From positions 1-47,845 of the forward strand of contig JACSRN010000097.1 of NCBI GenBank assembly GCA_014879735.1: 47,845 nucleotides of DNA, read 5' to 3'. Below the pieces are notes generated by a model. The model was not told where the DNA came from, did no database searches, and saw nothing but the letters and a program-made list of their open reading frames with translations. The stretch comes from Paracoccaceae bacterium. Lineage in GTDB: Bacteria > Pseudomonadota > Alphaproteobacteria > Rhodobacterales > Rhodobacteraceae. The number at the start of each line of letters is the position of its first letter. Position 1 is the stretch's first letter. The position numbers and the translations under genes were made by a program. Shown piece by piece: positions 1 to 9,429 of the stretch.

Positions 1-1701
1 CAGTTGTCGCATTCGGGGCGGGTGACGCGGCGGATGATGAACGGCATGCGTGGCGTGGTCTTTGCGCCATCGTCGGTGCCCGAGAACCGTTTTCACGTCG
101 TCCCGCGCGAGATGCCGACCGAGATGGTGGCCGAGATCATCGCCGCGGCAGCCGATGGCGCCCGCCGCTATGCCGAGGCGGGCTATGACGGCGTCGAGCT
201 GATGGCAAGCCACGGGCTGCTGTTCGCGCAGTTCCTGAACCCCTCGGTCAACCGGCGCGACGACATGTATGGCGGTTCGGCGGAAAACCGGCTGCGGCCG
301 CTGCGCGAGGCGCTGCAGGCCGTCCGCCGCGCGGTGGGCGAAGGGGTGGTGGTCGGGCTGCGCATCTCGGCCGACGAGGTCGAAGACGGCGGGCTGGATG
401 CGGCCTCCGTCCTGACCATCTGCCGCCGCCTGTCCGACGATGGGCTGGTCGATTACATCAACACCACGCTCGGCACGATGTCGGGTCTTGGCGGGTCGAT
501 CCATGTGGTGCCGCCGATGGAGATCGACACCGCCTATGTCGCGCCCAGGGCCGCCGCGATCCGGGCGGTGGTCTCGGTACCGGTCTTCGTCGCGGGCCGC
601 ATCAACCAGCCGCAGATCGCCGAGGGGGTGCTGGTCGCCGGCCAGGCGGACATGTGCGGCATGACCCGTGCGCTGATTGTCGACCCGGAAATGCCGCGCA
701 AGGCGCGCGAGGGCCGGGGCGAAGAGATCCGCGCCTGCATCGGCTGCAACCAGGCCTGTATCGGGCATTTCCATGCCGGCTATTCGATTTCCTGCATCCA
801 GAACCCCTCGACAGGGCGCGAACTGCGGCTGCCGGTTGCCGTGCCGGCCGCGCCGCGGCGGCTGAAGGTGCTGGTCGCGGGCGGCGGCCCGGCGGGGATG
901 AAGGCCGCGGTGACGGCGGCCGAGATGGGGCACAGGGTCATCCTGTCCGAGGCCGCGGCGCAACTGGGCGGGCAGGCGGTGCTGGCGCAACTTTTGCCGG
1001 ACCGGGCAGAGTTTGGCGGGCTGGTGACGAATCTTGCGACCGAACTGGCATTGCAGCAGGTCGATGTGCGGCTGAACACCCGCGTGACCCCGGCCATGGT
1101 GCGCGAGATCGCGCCCGATGCCGTCCTTCTTGCCACGGGCTCCACCCCTGTCGACACCGCGGTCGAGGGCCGCGAGACCGGCCATGTGGTGGAGGCCACG
1201 GATCTGCTGGCCGGCAAGGCTGCGCCCGGTGCGCGGGTCGTGGTGGCCGACTGGCGCTGCGACTGGACCGGGATCGGGGTCGCGATCCTGCTGAACCGCA
1301 GGGGGCATCATGTCCGGCTGGCGGTGAACGGCATCTGTGCCGGGCAGAACCTGCAGCAATATGTCCGCGACCATTGGGCCGGCAAGCTGCATCAGGCCGG
1401 CATCGAGGTCATCCCCTATGCCCGCATCTTCGGGGTGGATGGTGACACGGCCTATTTCCTGCACGGTGCCAGCGGCCAGCCCATCATCCTGGAGGCGGTC
1501 GATACCGTCGTCTTGACCTCGGGTCGGGCGCCGGAGACCGGGCTGGAGCGTGCGTTGCAAGGAATGGGCGTAGCCGTCGCCACGCTCGGCGATTGCACCA
1601 TCGCCCGCAGTGCCGAAGAGGCGATCTATGACGGGCTGGCGATCACCCGCGAATTTCTGGGCGGCATCGCTGCTGCCGACATGACCAAAGGTGTGGCATG
1701 A
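1..1701 (+). CDS. NADH:flavin oxidoreductase, old yellow enzyme / dienoyl-CoA reductase type, 5'-truncated
   Basis: The reading frame is open from the first base: codons 1-6 read QLSHSG, the conserved QLxHxGR stretch inside the TIM barrel, so roughly the first 100 residues lie upstream of the window. The barrel motif YGGSxENR follows near codon 90. A 4Fe-4S motif CX2CX3CX11C has cysteines at codons 246, 249, 253 and 265. A dinucleotide-binding GGGPAG lies at codons 294-299, followed by an FAD/NAD(P) domain to the end. This order (FMN barrel, Fe-S, FAD/NADPH) is that of 2,4-dienoyl-CoA reductase, trimethylamine dehydrogenase and stachydrine demethylase relatives. The stop overlaps the next start by 4 bp, and the next genes are an acyl-CoA ligase and a crotonase. 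Reduction of an unsaturated acyl-CoA, or demethylation/deamination of an amine, is therefore plausible; the substrate is not known. Confidence 0.9.
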   Translation, partial: QLSHSGRVTRRMMNGMRGVVFAPSSVPENRFHVVPREMPTEMVAEIIAAAADGARRYAEAGYDGVELMASHGLLFAQFLNPSVNRRDDMYGGSAENRLRPLREALQAVRRAVGEGVVVGLRISADEVEDGGLDAASVLTICRRLSDDGLVDYINTTLGTMSGLGGSIHVVPPMEIDTAYVAPRAAAIRAVVSVPVFVAGRINQPQIAEGVLVAGQADMCGMTRALIVDPEMPRKAREGRGEEIRACIGCNQACIGHFHAGYSISCIQNPSTGRELRLPVAVPAAPRRLKVLVAGGGPAGMKAAVTAAEMGHRVILSEAAAQLGGQAVLAQLLPDRAEFGGLVTNLATELALQQVDVRLNTRVTPAMVREIAPDAVLLATGSTPVDTAVEGRETGHVVEATDLLAGKAAPGARVVVADWRCDWTGIGVAILLNRRGHHVRLAVNGICAGQNLQQYVRDHWAGKLHQAGIEVIPYARIFGVDGDTAYFLHGASGQPIILEAVDTVVLTSGRAPETGLERALQGMGVAVATLGDCTIARSAEEAIYDGLAITREFLGGIAAADMTKGVA

Positions 1702-3782
1702 CCCAACCCGTCTCGGCCCTGCTGCGCCCGCGGTCGCTGGCGATTGTCGGGGCCAGCCCCAGGGCGGACAGCTTTGGTGCAACGCTGCTGCGTTCGGTCC
1801 GGTCGCTGGATTTCGCCGGCCAGGTCCATCTGGTCAACCCGCGCTATGACGAGATCGACGGCCTGCCGTGCCATTCCGATATTGCGGCCATCCCCGGCGG
1901 GGTGGATTGCGCGGCGCTGGTGGTGGGCGACGCCCGCCTGCCTGCCGCCTTCGAGGAGGCCGCAGCAGCCGGTGTGCGCGGTGCGGTTCTTTTCGGCCGG
2001 GCCCATGGCGAGGCCGCAGACGGCCGCCCCGTTGCGCAGACGGTGCGGCGGATCGCGGCGGATGCTGGCATGGCTGTCTGCGGGGCGAATTGCATGGGGT
2101 TTCTGAACCTGGTCGACGGCCTGCAGGTCACGGGAATGCCGTTCCGGTCGCTGCCGGTGCCGTCGAGGGTGGCACTGATCTCGCATTCGGGGTCCACATG
2201 GTCGGGGCTGGTCGGCAACCGGCGTCAGATGGGCTTTGACTATGCCATCTCGGCGGGGCAGGAGCTTGCGACGACGGTTGCCGATTACATCGGCTTCCTG
2301 CTGGAGCACACCGGAGTCCGCGTCATCGTCTGCGTGCTTGAGACGATTCGCAATCCTGCCGGGTTTCGCGCCGCTGCCACGCAGGCCGAGGCGAAGGGGG
2401 TGCCCATCGTCGTGCTGAAACTGGGGCGCAGCGAGGCGGGACGGAACTTTGCGATCTCGCATTCCGGTGCGCTGTCGGGGGCGAACGCGGCCTATGACGC
2501 GGTGTTCGCGCATCACGGGATCATCCAGGTCCGCACGCTGGACGAGTTGCTGGACACGGCCGAGCTGCTGGCGATGACCCGCCCGATGACGGCGCCGGGG
2601 ATCGCACTCGGCACCGATTCAGGGGGCGAGCGGCAGTTGATTTCCGATCTTGCCGCGGACCAGGGGCTGGCATTCGCCGCGCTGCAGCCGCAGACTCTGG
2701 CCGCCGTACAGACCTATCTGGACCCGGGGATGGAGGCGTCGAACCCGCTGGATTACTGGGGTGACGGCGGGGACATCATGGCGCCGGTGCTGACCGCGAT
2801 GGCGGCCGATCCCGGCATTGGCATTGTGGTGATGGCGACGAACCTGCCGCCCGACCGCAATTTCTCAGAGCTTTCGGCAGCGGCAGTCCGCAAGGTGCAG
2901 GCCGCGACGCAGAAGCCGGTGGCGGTGATGGGCAATATCGCCACGACAACCTCGCCGGTGATTGCCGAGGAGTTGCGGGGCAGGGGGATAGCGGTGTTGA
3001 TGGGCACTGCAAGCGGATTGGCCGCGCTGCACCATCTGCAACGCTATCGCTTCGGGCGCCCGCCCGCCGATACCCCGGCAACCTCTCCCCTGTCCCCGGC
3101 GGCGGCAGCGATCCTTGACGCCGCGCCGGACGACAGCCTGCGTAGCGCCGAGGGGTTCCGCCTGCTGGATCTGGCCGGAATCCCGGTCGCCGCCTTTGCC
3201 GAGGTCACGTCGCCGGCCGGGATCGCGGCCTTTGCCGACCGCCACGGCTGGCCTGTCGTGCTGAAAATCGACGATGCCGCGATTGCGCATAAATCCGATC
3301 TTGGCGGCGTAATCCTGGGCCTGACCTCGGCGGTTCAGGCCGAAGCGGCCTATCGCACGCTGGTCATGCGCCATCCCGATGCCCCGATCCTTGTGCAGGC
3401 CATGGCCTCGGGGGTGGAACTGATCCTCGGCATGACCACCGATCCCGACTTTGGCCCGCTCGTCACTCTGGGTCTTGGCGGCGTGTTCACCGAGATATTC
3501 CGCGATGTCACCACGCTTCTTCCGCCCGTTTCGGCGGCTGCGGCCCGTCGCGCACTGGAGGGGCTGCAGGGCTATCCGCTGCTGACCGGGGCGCGGGGAC
3601 GGGCGCCCGTCGACCTGGACGCGCTGTGCGCGCTGATCGCGCGGTTCACCGCCTTTGCCGCAGGGGCGGCGGGGCGGATCGCCGAAATCGAGATCAACCC
3701 GGTTCTGGCCGGCCCGACGGGGGCCGTGGCCGTGGACTGCCTGACCCTGCGCCGGAAGGAGGCATCATGCCATGGCCACTGA
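1698..3782 (+). CDS. ADP-forming acyl-CoA synthetase (acetate--CoA ligase family)
   Basis: A 694-residue single-chain NDP-forming acyl-CoA ligase. Such enzymes interconvert carboxylate, CoA and ATP with acyl-CoA, ADP and phosphate through a phosphohistidine. In order there is an N-terminal CoA-binding Rossmann domain (about 1-140), a succinyl-CoA-ligase-like domain (about 150-450) with ISHSGALSG carrying the expected phosphohistidine at His255, and a C-terminal ATP-grasp domain (about 480-694) with the VLKID, HKSDLGGV and EIEINPVL segments. Full length for the family. The start overlaps the upstream stop (ATGA), and the end overlaps the crotonase start by 11 bp, so the three are one operon. 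An ADP-forming ligase beside a crotonase also recalls the FerA/FerB hydroxycinnamate pair, but the crotonase here is an ordinary hydratase by motif. The acid substrate is unknown. Confidence 0.9.
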   Translation: MTQPVSALLRPRSLAIVGASPRADSFGATLLRSVRSLDFAGQVHLVNPRYDEIDGLPCHSDIAAIPGGVDCAALVVGDARLPAAFEEAAAAGVRGAVLFGRAHGEAADGRPVAQTVRRIAADAGMAVCGANCMGFLNLVDGLQVTGMPFRSLPVPSRVALISHSGSTWSGLVGNRRQMGFDYAISAGQELATTVADYIGFLLEHTGVRVIVCVLETIRNPAGFRAAATQAEAKGVPIVVLKLGRSEAGRNFAISHSGALSGANAAYDAVFAHHGIIQVRTLDELLDTAELLAMTRPMTAPGIALGTDSGGERQLISDLAADQGLAFAALQPQTLAAVQTYLDPGMEASNPLDYWGDGGDIMAPVLTAMAADPGIGIVVMATNLPPDRNFSELSAAAVRKVQAATQKPVAVMGNIATTTSPVIAEELRGRGIAVLMGTASGLAALHHLQRYRFGRPPADTPATSPLSPAAAAILDAAPDDSLRSAEGFRLLDLAGIPVAAFAEVTSPAGIAAFADRHGWPVVLKIDDAAIAHKSDLGGVILGLTSAVQAEAAYRTLVMRHPDAPILVQAMASGVELILGMTTDPDFGPLVTLGLGGVFTEIFRDVTTLLPPVSAAAARRALEGLQGYPLLTGARGRAPVDLDALCALIARFTAFAAGAAGRIAEIEINPVLAGPTGAVAVDCLTLRRKEASCHGH

Positions 3783-4584
3783 CTATGAAACCATCCGCGT
3801 CGAACTGACCGGGGACGGCATTGCCCATATCGTGCTGAACCGGCCGCGCGTCCTGAACGCGATCAACACCACGCTGATGGGCGAGGTCACGGGCGTCGTC
3901 TCGGCCCTGCAGCACGATCCTGCGGTGCGTTGTTTTGTCCTGTCGGGCGAGGGCCGGGCCTTTTCGGCCGGGTTCGACCTCAAGGAATCCGCGGCGGTGG
4001 GCCAGCGCACGATTGCCGACTGGCGCCGGGTGCTGGAGGCGGATTTCGATTTCATCATGCAGTTCTGGGATTGCCCGAAGCCGACGATCTCGGCCATCCA
4101 CGGCCATTGCATCGGCGGCGGGCTGGAACTGGCCATCGCCTGCGACATCGCCATCGCCGCCGAAGACGCGATTTTCGGCGAGCCCGAGGTGCGGTTCGGC
4201 TCCGGGATCGTCGCCCTGGTGCTGCCGTGGATGATCGGGCCGAAACATGCCAAGGACATGCTGCTGACCGGCAACGACCGTGTCGGCGCCCGGCGGGCCG
4301 CGGAAATCGGCCTTGTCACCGAAACCGTGCCTGCCGGGGAACATGTCGCCCGGGCCTTGGGCAAGGCGCGCGAGATCGTGGCTGCCGCGCCGCTGTCGGT
4401 CGAACTGACCAAGCGTGCGATCAATCGCAGCTTTGATCTGCGCGGAATGCGCAGCGCCCTGCTGGCGGCGGTGGAGACCGATATTTTCATCGAGGCCGCC
4501 GGCGGCACGGAACGCAGCGAGTTCAACCGCATCCGCGCGGAAAATGGGTTGAAGGCCGCGATCGAATGGCGAAACAGCCGCTGA
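3772..4584 (+). CDS. Enoyl-CoA hydratase/isomerase (crotonase)
   Basis: A 270-residue crotonase-fold protein. FSAGFDLKE is the first oxyanion-hole strand and GHCIGGGLELA the second. The two catalytic glutamates are both present and the canonical 20 residues apart: Glu119 in GGGLELA and Glu139 in FGEPE. It should therefore be a genuine syn-hydratase of enoyl-CoA and not a feruloyl-CoA lyase, whose first site differs. The start was chosen because ATG at 3772 is preceded by a GGAAGGAGG Shine-Dalgarno about 10 bp upstream. The gene overlaps the ligase by 11 bp and is the last of that operon. Acting after the ligase, it would hydrate the unsaturated thioester; substrate not determinable. Confidence 0.9.
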   Translation: MATDYETIRVELTGDGIAHIVLNRPRVLNAINTTLMGEVTGVVSALQHDPAVRCFVLSGEGRAFSAGFDLKESAAVGQRTIADWRRVLEADFDFIMQFWDCPKPTISAIHGHCIGGGLELAIACDIAIAAEDAIFGEPEVRFGSGIVALVLPWMIGPKHAKDMLLTGNDRVGARRAAEIGLVTETVPAGEHVARALGKAREIVAAAPLSVELTKRAINRSFDLRGMRSALLAAVETDIFIEAAGGTERSEFNRIRAENGLKAAIEWRNSR

Positions 4585-4629
4585 GCCCTTGCCGGGGCCG
4601 TCCGGGTCGCGCAGGGCTCCCCTTGATCG

Positions 4630-4647
4630 ATACCGGCATCGGATGAC
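4630..4647 (-). promoter_or_regulatory. Weak copy of the GTnACC-N6-GGGTAT motif
   Basis: On the minus strand it reads GTCATC-cgatgc-CGGTAT, matching 10 of 12 half-site positions. It lies in the 208-bp gap before the aldo/keto reductase. It points away from that gene and lies about 145 bp from it, so the call rests only on the motif being a dyad. Confidence 0.3.
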
Positions 4648-4735
4648 AGGCCCTTGCCGCCATCTGCTACGGAATGGTTCGGGAAAGCGCCGGGTGGCAC
4701 GAAATTGCCGCGCGTTGGAAAATGCGCATTGATGA

Positions 4736-5776
<1,041 letters not shown>

Positions 5777-5785
5777 CCGGTATCG

Positions 5786-5810
5786 TGGCCTGGCCTGGCC
5801 TGGCCTGGCC
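5786..5810. repeat. Five tandem copies of TGGCC
   Basis: TGGCC is repeated five times without interruption, starting 9 bp after the aldo/keto reductase stop. It is a simple sequence repeat that could vary in copy number by slippage. No coding frame is affected. Confidence 0.95.
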
Positions 5811-6098
5811 GGACGCATAGCTCGATGCCATCATGGCCACGAACCCGGGCCACAAGGCTGCCATCCAATATCTGCGGGGCATGCCAGGCCGAAAAGCCCG
5901 GCGAGCAACCGAACGAATCCGTGGAATGCGGCGCGGCGCTTTGCAGGCCGGTCGATCTGGAACCGCCGCCGCTGCGCCTGCCGCCGGGTGCAGCGGTGGT
6001 GGAACGGATCCCTTGCAGGACGGCGGACCACCCGACGGCTGCTGTCGGCCCCGGCATGGACCGCCTAGCTGCTGGGGCGCTGTGCCGTGCAGCGCGGG

Positions 6099-6116
6099 TT
6101 CACCTCTCAGGGGTAT
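6099..6116 (+). promoter_or_regulatory. Shared motif site 1, upstream of flavin reductase/P450
   Basis: Reads TTCACC-tctcag-GGGTAT. It points at the flavin reductase but is 262 bp from its start, the longest distance of the set. Confidence 0.55.
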
Positions 6117-6378
6117 GGGACGACGCGCTGAAATGGCGGAGCATCGGGCGGCCGGTGCTGACCCGGGCGCGCGACAGCAGCATCCGCCGACGGGGTTCGC
6201 ATCCAGCCCGGAGGCCAGGCTGACAAGACCCAGCGCCATATTATGGCCGGCCTTAGGGGCGATCCTTGGGCTGCAGCCTTGAACGGCGGACAGTGGCAGG
6301 CGCCTTGCGCCTGTGGGTCTGAGTATCCTGGGCGTCTGGGCTCGGCGAGGCGGGTGAAAGGGACAAGGTGAGACAGGC

Positions 6379-6903
6379 ATGATGGACGGAGCACAAGGCA
6401 TGGAAACCGCTGTCGACCGCAATATCTTTCGCGAGGCGATGTCCCGGTTGGGGGCAGCCGTCTGTGTCGTCACCTCGAATGGCCCGGCGGGCCGCTGCGG
6501 GACGACCGTCACCGCGGTCAGCAGTGTCACGGATACGCCGGCCACATTGCTGGTCTGCCTGAACCGCAATGCGCGGGCCAATGCGGTGATCCGCGGGAAC
6601 GGCCTGTTCTGCGTCAATGTCCTGACGCATGACCATGTCGATCTGGCCGGGCATTTTGCCGGGCAGACCGGCGTGCCATCCGAATCCCGGCTCGATGGCA
6701 TCGATCACGGCGTTCTGGTGACGGGGGCGCCGGTGCTGGATGGTGCGTTGGTGGCATTCGACTGCCGGGTGCAGAATGTCATGGAATCCGGCACGCATTC
6801 GATCTTTCTGGCACAGGTGGCCGACATCCGGCTGGGTGACGAGGGCAAAGCCCTGATGTATTTCCAGCGTCGTTATGCGGCGCTGGACGAACGGGGCGCC
6901 TGA
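6379..6903 (+). CDS. Flavin reductase family protein (HpaC-like)
   Basis: A 174-residue FMN-binding split-barrel protein, the family of HpaC, RutF and other NAD(P)H:flavin reductases that supply reduced flavin to two-component monooxygenases. Family hallmarks visible are the start of the barrel around AAVCVVTS, the TAVSSVTDTPATLLVCLNR loop that holds the flavin, NGLFCVNVL, and the C-terminal HSIFLAQV strand. The length is normal. It has two candidate ATG codons (6379, 6382). The only class D oxygenase visible nearby is the acyl-CoA-dehydrogenase-like protein at 15019-16278, a likely partner since both carry the same upstream motif. The downstream P450 has its own reductase and would not need it. 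Confidence 0.88.
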   Translation: MMDGAQGMETAVDRNIFREAMSRLGAAVCVVTSNGPAGRCGTTVTAVSSVTDTPATLLVCLNRNARANAVIRGNGLFCVNVLTHDHVDLAGHFAGQTGVPSESRLDGIDHGVLVTGAPVLDGALVAFDCRVQNVMESGTHSIFLAQVADIRLGDEGKALMYFQRRYAALDERGA

Positions 6904-6928
6904 AAGACGTCACCTTTCGGAGGGATGG

Positions 6929-7081
6929 ATGCCAATTCAGCACCGCCTTAGCGTCAGGACCTGGCCGCTGCCTCAGACCGCGCGCCCGGATGGTTCCGTC
7001 TGGACACCCGGTCCGCAGGCCCCGATGCAGGGCCGGCAATCCACAGCCTTCCGGTTCATGACCGGGGCCGGACGGGAATGA
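6929..7081 (+). CDS. Possible small ORF (50 residues) before the P450
   Basis: ATG 6929 is preceded by CGGAGGG, and the frame ends at TGA 7079-7081, overlapping the P450 ATG as ATGA, which is the typical coupling arrangement in this window. The product would be a proline- and arginine-rich 50-residue peptide without recognised motifs. It may be a leader that couples translation of the P450, or chance. A degenerate GTCACC-N7-GGGAT resembling the shared motif lies at 6909-6926, directly before it. Confidence 0.3.
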   Translation: MPIQHRLSVRTWPLPQTARPDGSVWTPGPQAPMQGRQSTAFRFMTGAGRE

Positions 7082-9291
7082 ATGCCATGAACGATATCGC
7101 CGCCTTCCTCGACAGCATCACCCTGGATATGCTGGAGGAGAACCCCTATCCGATCTATGCGCGATTGCGCCGCGAGGCGCCGGTGGCCTTCGTGCCGGCG
7201 GCAGGGGTCTGGTTCGCCACCCGGTTTGAGGATTGCGAAGCCATCGGTACCGGCAAGATGGGCTTTGTCGGCGCCAAGGACCACCCCACGCTGCAGCGGG
7301 TGTTCGGATCACCCAATGTGCTGACCTCGGACGGCGAGGTCCATGACGAATTGCGCAAGGGGGTTGACCCCAGGCTGCAGCCGAATGCCGTCAACGACAT
7401 GGTGGATGCCGTCGTTCGGCCCATCGCGCGCGGCCGGCTGGAGGCGATCCGCGCCAATGGTCGCGCCGAACTGATGGGCGACTATCTGGAACCCGTCAGC
7501 GTCGAGGCGTTGCGCCATGTCATGGGGCTGGACGATCTGGTCGGCGCCGATACGCTGCGGCGCTGGTTCCACGATCTGAACCTGGGCATTGCCAATTTCG
7601 GGCTGGAGCCGGAGGGGTTCGCCATTGCCGATGCGGCCTCGGCCGAGATCGCGCGGGTGATCCGGCCGAAGCTGGAACATCTTGCCGCCCATCCCGACGA
7701 TTCCATGATGTCGCACATGCTCTGGGCCGGGCGGACGCCGGAGCAGGGCGCGCGGCCGTTCGAGTTCATCACCCCCTCGCTGCGGGTGATTCTGCTGGGC
7801 GGAATGCAGGAGCCGGGCCATGCAGCGGGCAGCACCGTGATGGGGCTGTTCTCGCGCCCCGAACAATGGCGGATGCTGAGCGAGAACCCCGACGAATACA
7901 TCCTGCCCGCAATCAACGAAGGGCTGCGCTGGATCGCACCGATCGGTTCGGTCGAGCGGCAGGCCTCGCAGGATGTTGATCTGCACGGTCAGCACATTGC
8001 GGCCGGCTCCATTGTCCAGGTGGTTCTCGGTTCGGCGAACCGTGACGAGACCCGGTTCGACGATCCCGACAGCTTTGACATGCTGCGCGCGGCGCGAGCG
8101 CATCAGGCCTTTGGCAATGGCGTGCATTTCTGCGCCGGGCATTTCTTCGCCCGCAAGGTCGAGGAGATCATGTTGCAGGAAATGGTGGCCGCCCTGCCGG
8201 GCCTGCGTCAGCAACCCGACAGCCAGATCGAGGTCTCGGGCTGGGTGTTCCGGGCGCCGAAGAAGTTTCCGGTCGAATGGCAGCCGGTTGTGGCGGCGCC
8301 CATCCGCACGAATATTTGCAGCACCGCCCCGGTGGTCACGCCGGCCCAGGCCGCTGACACCCGGATTCTGACGGTCATGGCGCTGCGACTGGTGGCCGAA
8401 GACGTGATCGAGATCGAACTTCGCGATCCCGAGGGCCGCGACCTGCCCGCCTGGGAGGCCGGTGCGCATGTGGATCTGTGGCTGCAGCCGGGCCGGGCGG
8501 CGCAATATTCGTTGTGCGGCGACCCTTCTGACCGCAAGCGCTGGCTGGTCGCGGTGTTCCGCGAGTCGGCCAGCCGCGGCGGGTCGCGTTTCGTGCACGA
8601 GGAGTTGCGGCCGGGGATGCGGCTGCATGTCGGCGGCCCCCGCAACCATTTCGCCCTGGAACCCGGGGCGGCGATCAGCTTCGTGGCCGGCGGGATCGGG
8701 GTGACGCCGATCCTGGCCCTGGCCCGGGCGGCGCGGGCGGCGGGTCGCGAGGTGGAGGTCGCCTATTGCGGGCGCCGGCGGACCGGCATGGCCTATGCTG
8801 CCGAGGTTGCCGATCTGGGCGGTACCCTGCATGCCCGGGACGAAGGGCCGCGCGCCGACATTGATGCGCTGGTCCGGGCCGCTGCAACGCGCGGGGCAGA
8901 GATCTATGTCTGCGGCGGCGATGCCTTGCGCGAAGCGGTGGAGGAGCGGGCCGGCGAACACGGCGTCACCGTCCGGTCGGAACGGTTCAGCGGCGTTGCC
9001 GCACATCGCGAGGGCGATTTCGCCTTTGACGTGACGCTGGCCCGGCGCGGTTGCACCCTGCACATTCCGGCCGACCGCAGCATCCTGGACGTGCTGGACG
9101 ACGAGGGGATCGAGGTGCGCCGGTCCTGCCAGGAGGGCAATTGCGGGTCTTGCGAAACGGCCCTTCTGGCGGGCGATGCCGATCACCGCGATGTCCTGCT
9201 GACGGCAAAGCAGCGTGCGGCGAACGACCGGATCATGCTCTGCGTCTCGCGGGCGATCCGGCCGGACGATCGCTTGGTGCTGGACCTCTGA
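7078..9291 (+). CDS. Self-sufficient cytochrome P450 fused to FMN/2Fe-2S reductase (CYP116B-like)
   Basis: A single 737-residue chain. Residues about 1-400 form a P450: ExxR helix at Glu281-Arg284, I-helix stretch GGMQEPGH at 241-248, and the haem loop FGNGVHFCAG with axial Cys352. After a short linker (about 405-430) comes a phthalate-dioxygenase-reductase-like module with a flavin-binding QYSLCG strand, the NAD-binding GGIGVTPILAL region and a C-terminal 2Fe-2S ferredoxin domain (CX4CX2C at Cys684, 689, 692 and Cys722). This domain order is that of CYP116B enzymes (P450RhF type), which use NAD(P)H directly to hydroxylate or dealkylate aromatic and aliphatic compounds. It is slightly shorter than typical members. 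The usual acid-Thr pair of the I-helix is not obvious and reads as QEPGH. The class assignment is strong; the substrate is unknown. Confidence 0.92.
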   Translation: MNAMNDIAAFLDSITLDMLEENPYPIYARLRREAPVAFVPAAGVWFATRFEDCEAIGTGKMGFVGAKDHPTLQRVFGSPNVLTSDGEVHDELRKGVDPRLQPNAVNDMVDAVVRPIARGRLEAIRANGRAELMGDYLEPVSVEALRHVMGLDDLVGADTLRRWFHDLNLGIANFGLEPEGFAIADAASAEIARVIRPKLEHLAAHPDDSMMSHMLWAGRTPEQGARPFEFITPSLRVILLGGMQEPGHAAGSTVMGLFSRPEQWRMLSENPDEYILPAINEGLRWIAPIGSVERQASQDVDLHGQHIAAGSIVQVVLGSANRDETRFDDPDSFDMLRAARAHQAFGNGVHFCAGHFFARKVEEIMLQEMVAALPGLRQQPDSQIEVSGWVFRAPKKFPVEWQPVVAAPIRTNICSTAPVVTPAQAADTRILTVMALRLVAEDVIEIELRDPEGRDLPAWEAGAHVDLWLQPGRAAQYSLCGDPSDRKRWLVAVFRESASRGGSRFVHEELRPGMRLHVGGPRNHFALEPGAAISFVAGGIGVTPILALARAARAAGREVEVAYCGRRRTGMAYAAEVADLGGTLHARDEGPRADIDALVRAAATRGAEIYVCGGDALREAVEERAGEHGVTVRSERFSGVAAHREGDFAFDVTLARRGCTLHIPADRSILDVLDDEGIEVRRSCQEGNCGSCETALLAGDADHRDVLLTAKQRAANDRIMLCVSRAIRPDDRLVLDL

Positions 9292-9310
9292 CAGGACGGG
9301 CCGTGTCAGA

Positions 9311-9328
9311 GTAACCGCCTGAGGGTAT
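9311..9328 (+). promoter_or_regulatory. Shared motif site 2, upstream of peptide ABC operon
   Basis: Reads GTAACC-gcctga-GGGTAT, 101 bp before the chosen start of the binding protein and oriented toward it. The bases after it (CGTCGGC) are identical to those after site 4. Confidence 0.75.
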
Positions 9329-9429
9329 CGTCGGCCCTCTTGGAAAAGATGAAGCTCACGCACAGGAATTCTTGCGATCCCAACACAGACCGTCGCCGTT
9401 CCGCGATGGCCAGCCAACAGGAAATACAG

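Larger units (their letters stand above)
5777..6378. other. 600-bp stretch without a recognisable gene
   Basis: Several frames are open in both directions, but their translations are low-complexity Arg/Ala/Pro/Gly mixtures with no motif I recognise, and none has a good ribosome-binding site. The stretch holds the TGGCC repeat, one copy of the shared regulatory motif at 6099-6116, and a perfect 7-bp hairpin CAGGCGC-CTT-GCGCCTG at 6297-6313 just before the flavin reductase. It may be the long leader of that gene or a decayed gene. Confidence 0.6.

Noticed and set aside
3772-4584. Crotonase considered as a feruloyl-CoA hydratase/lyase because of the adjacent ADP-forming ligase.
   Set aside because: The lyases differ at the first catalytic position (GGGFSPL type), while this protein has GGGLELA with the hydratase glutamate.
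9340-9429. Upstream in-frame ATG 9340 as start of the first binding protein.
   Set aside because: It would place 30 polar residues before the twin-arginine signal and begins only 11 bp after the motif site; ATG 9430 has a Shine-Dalgarno.
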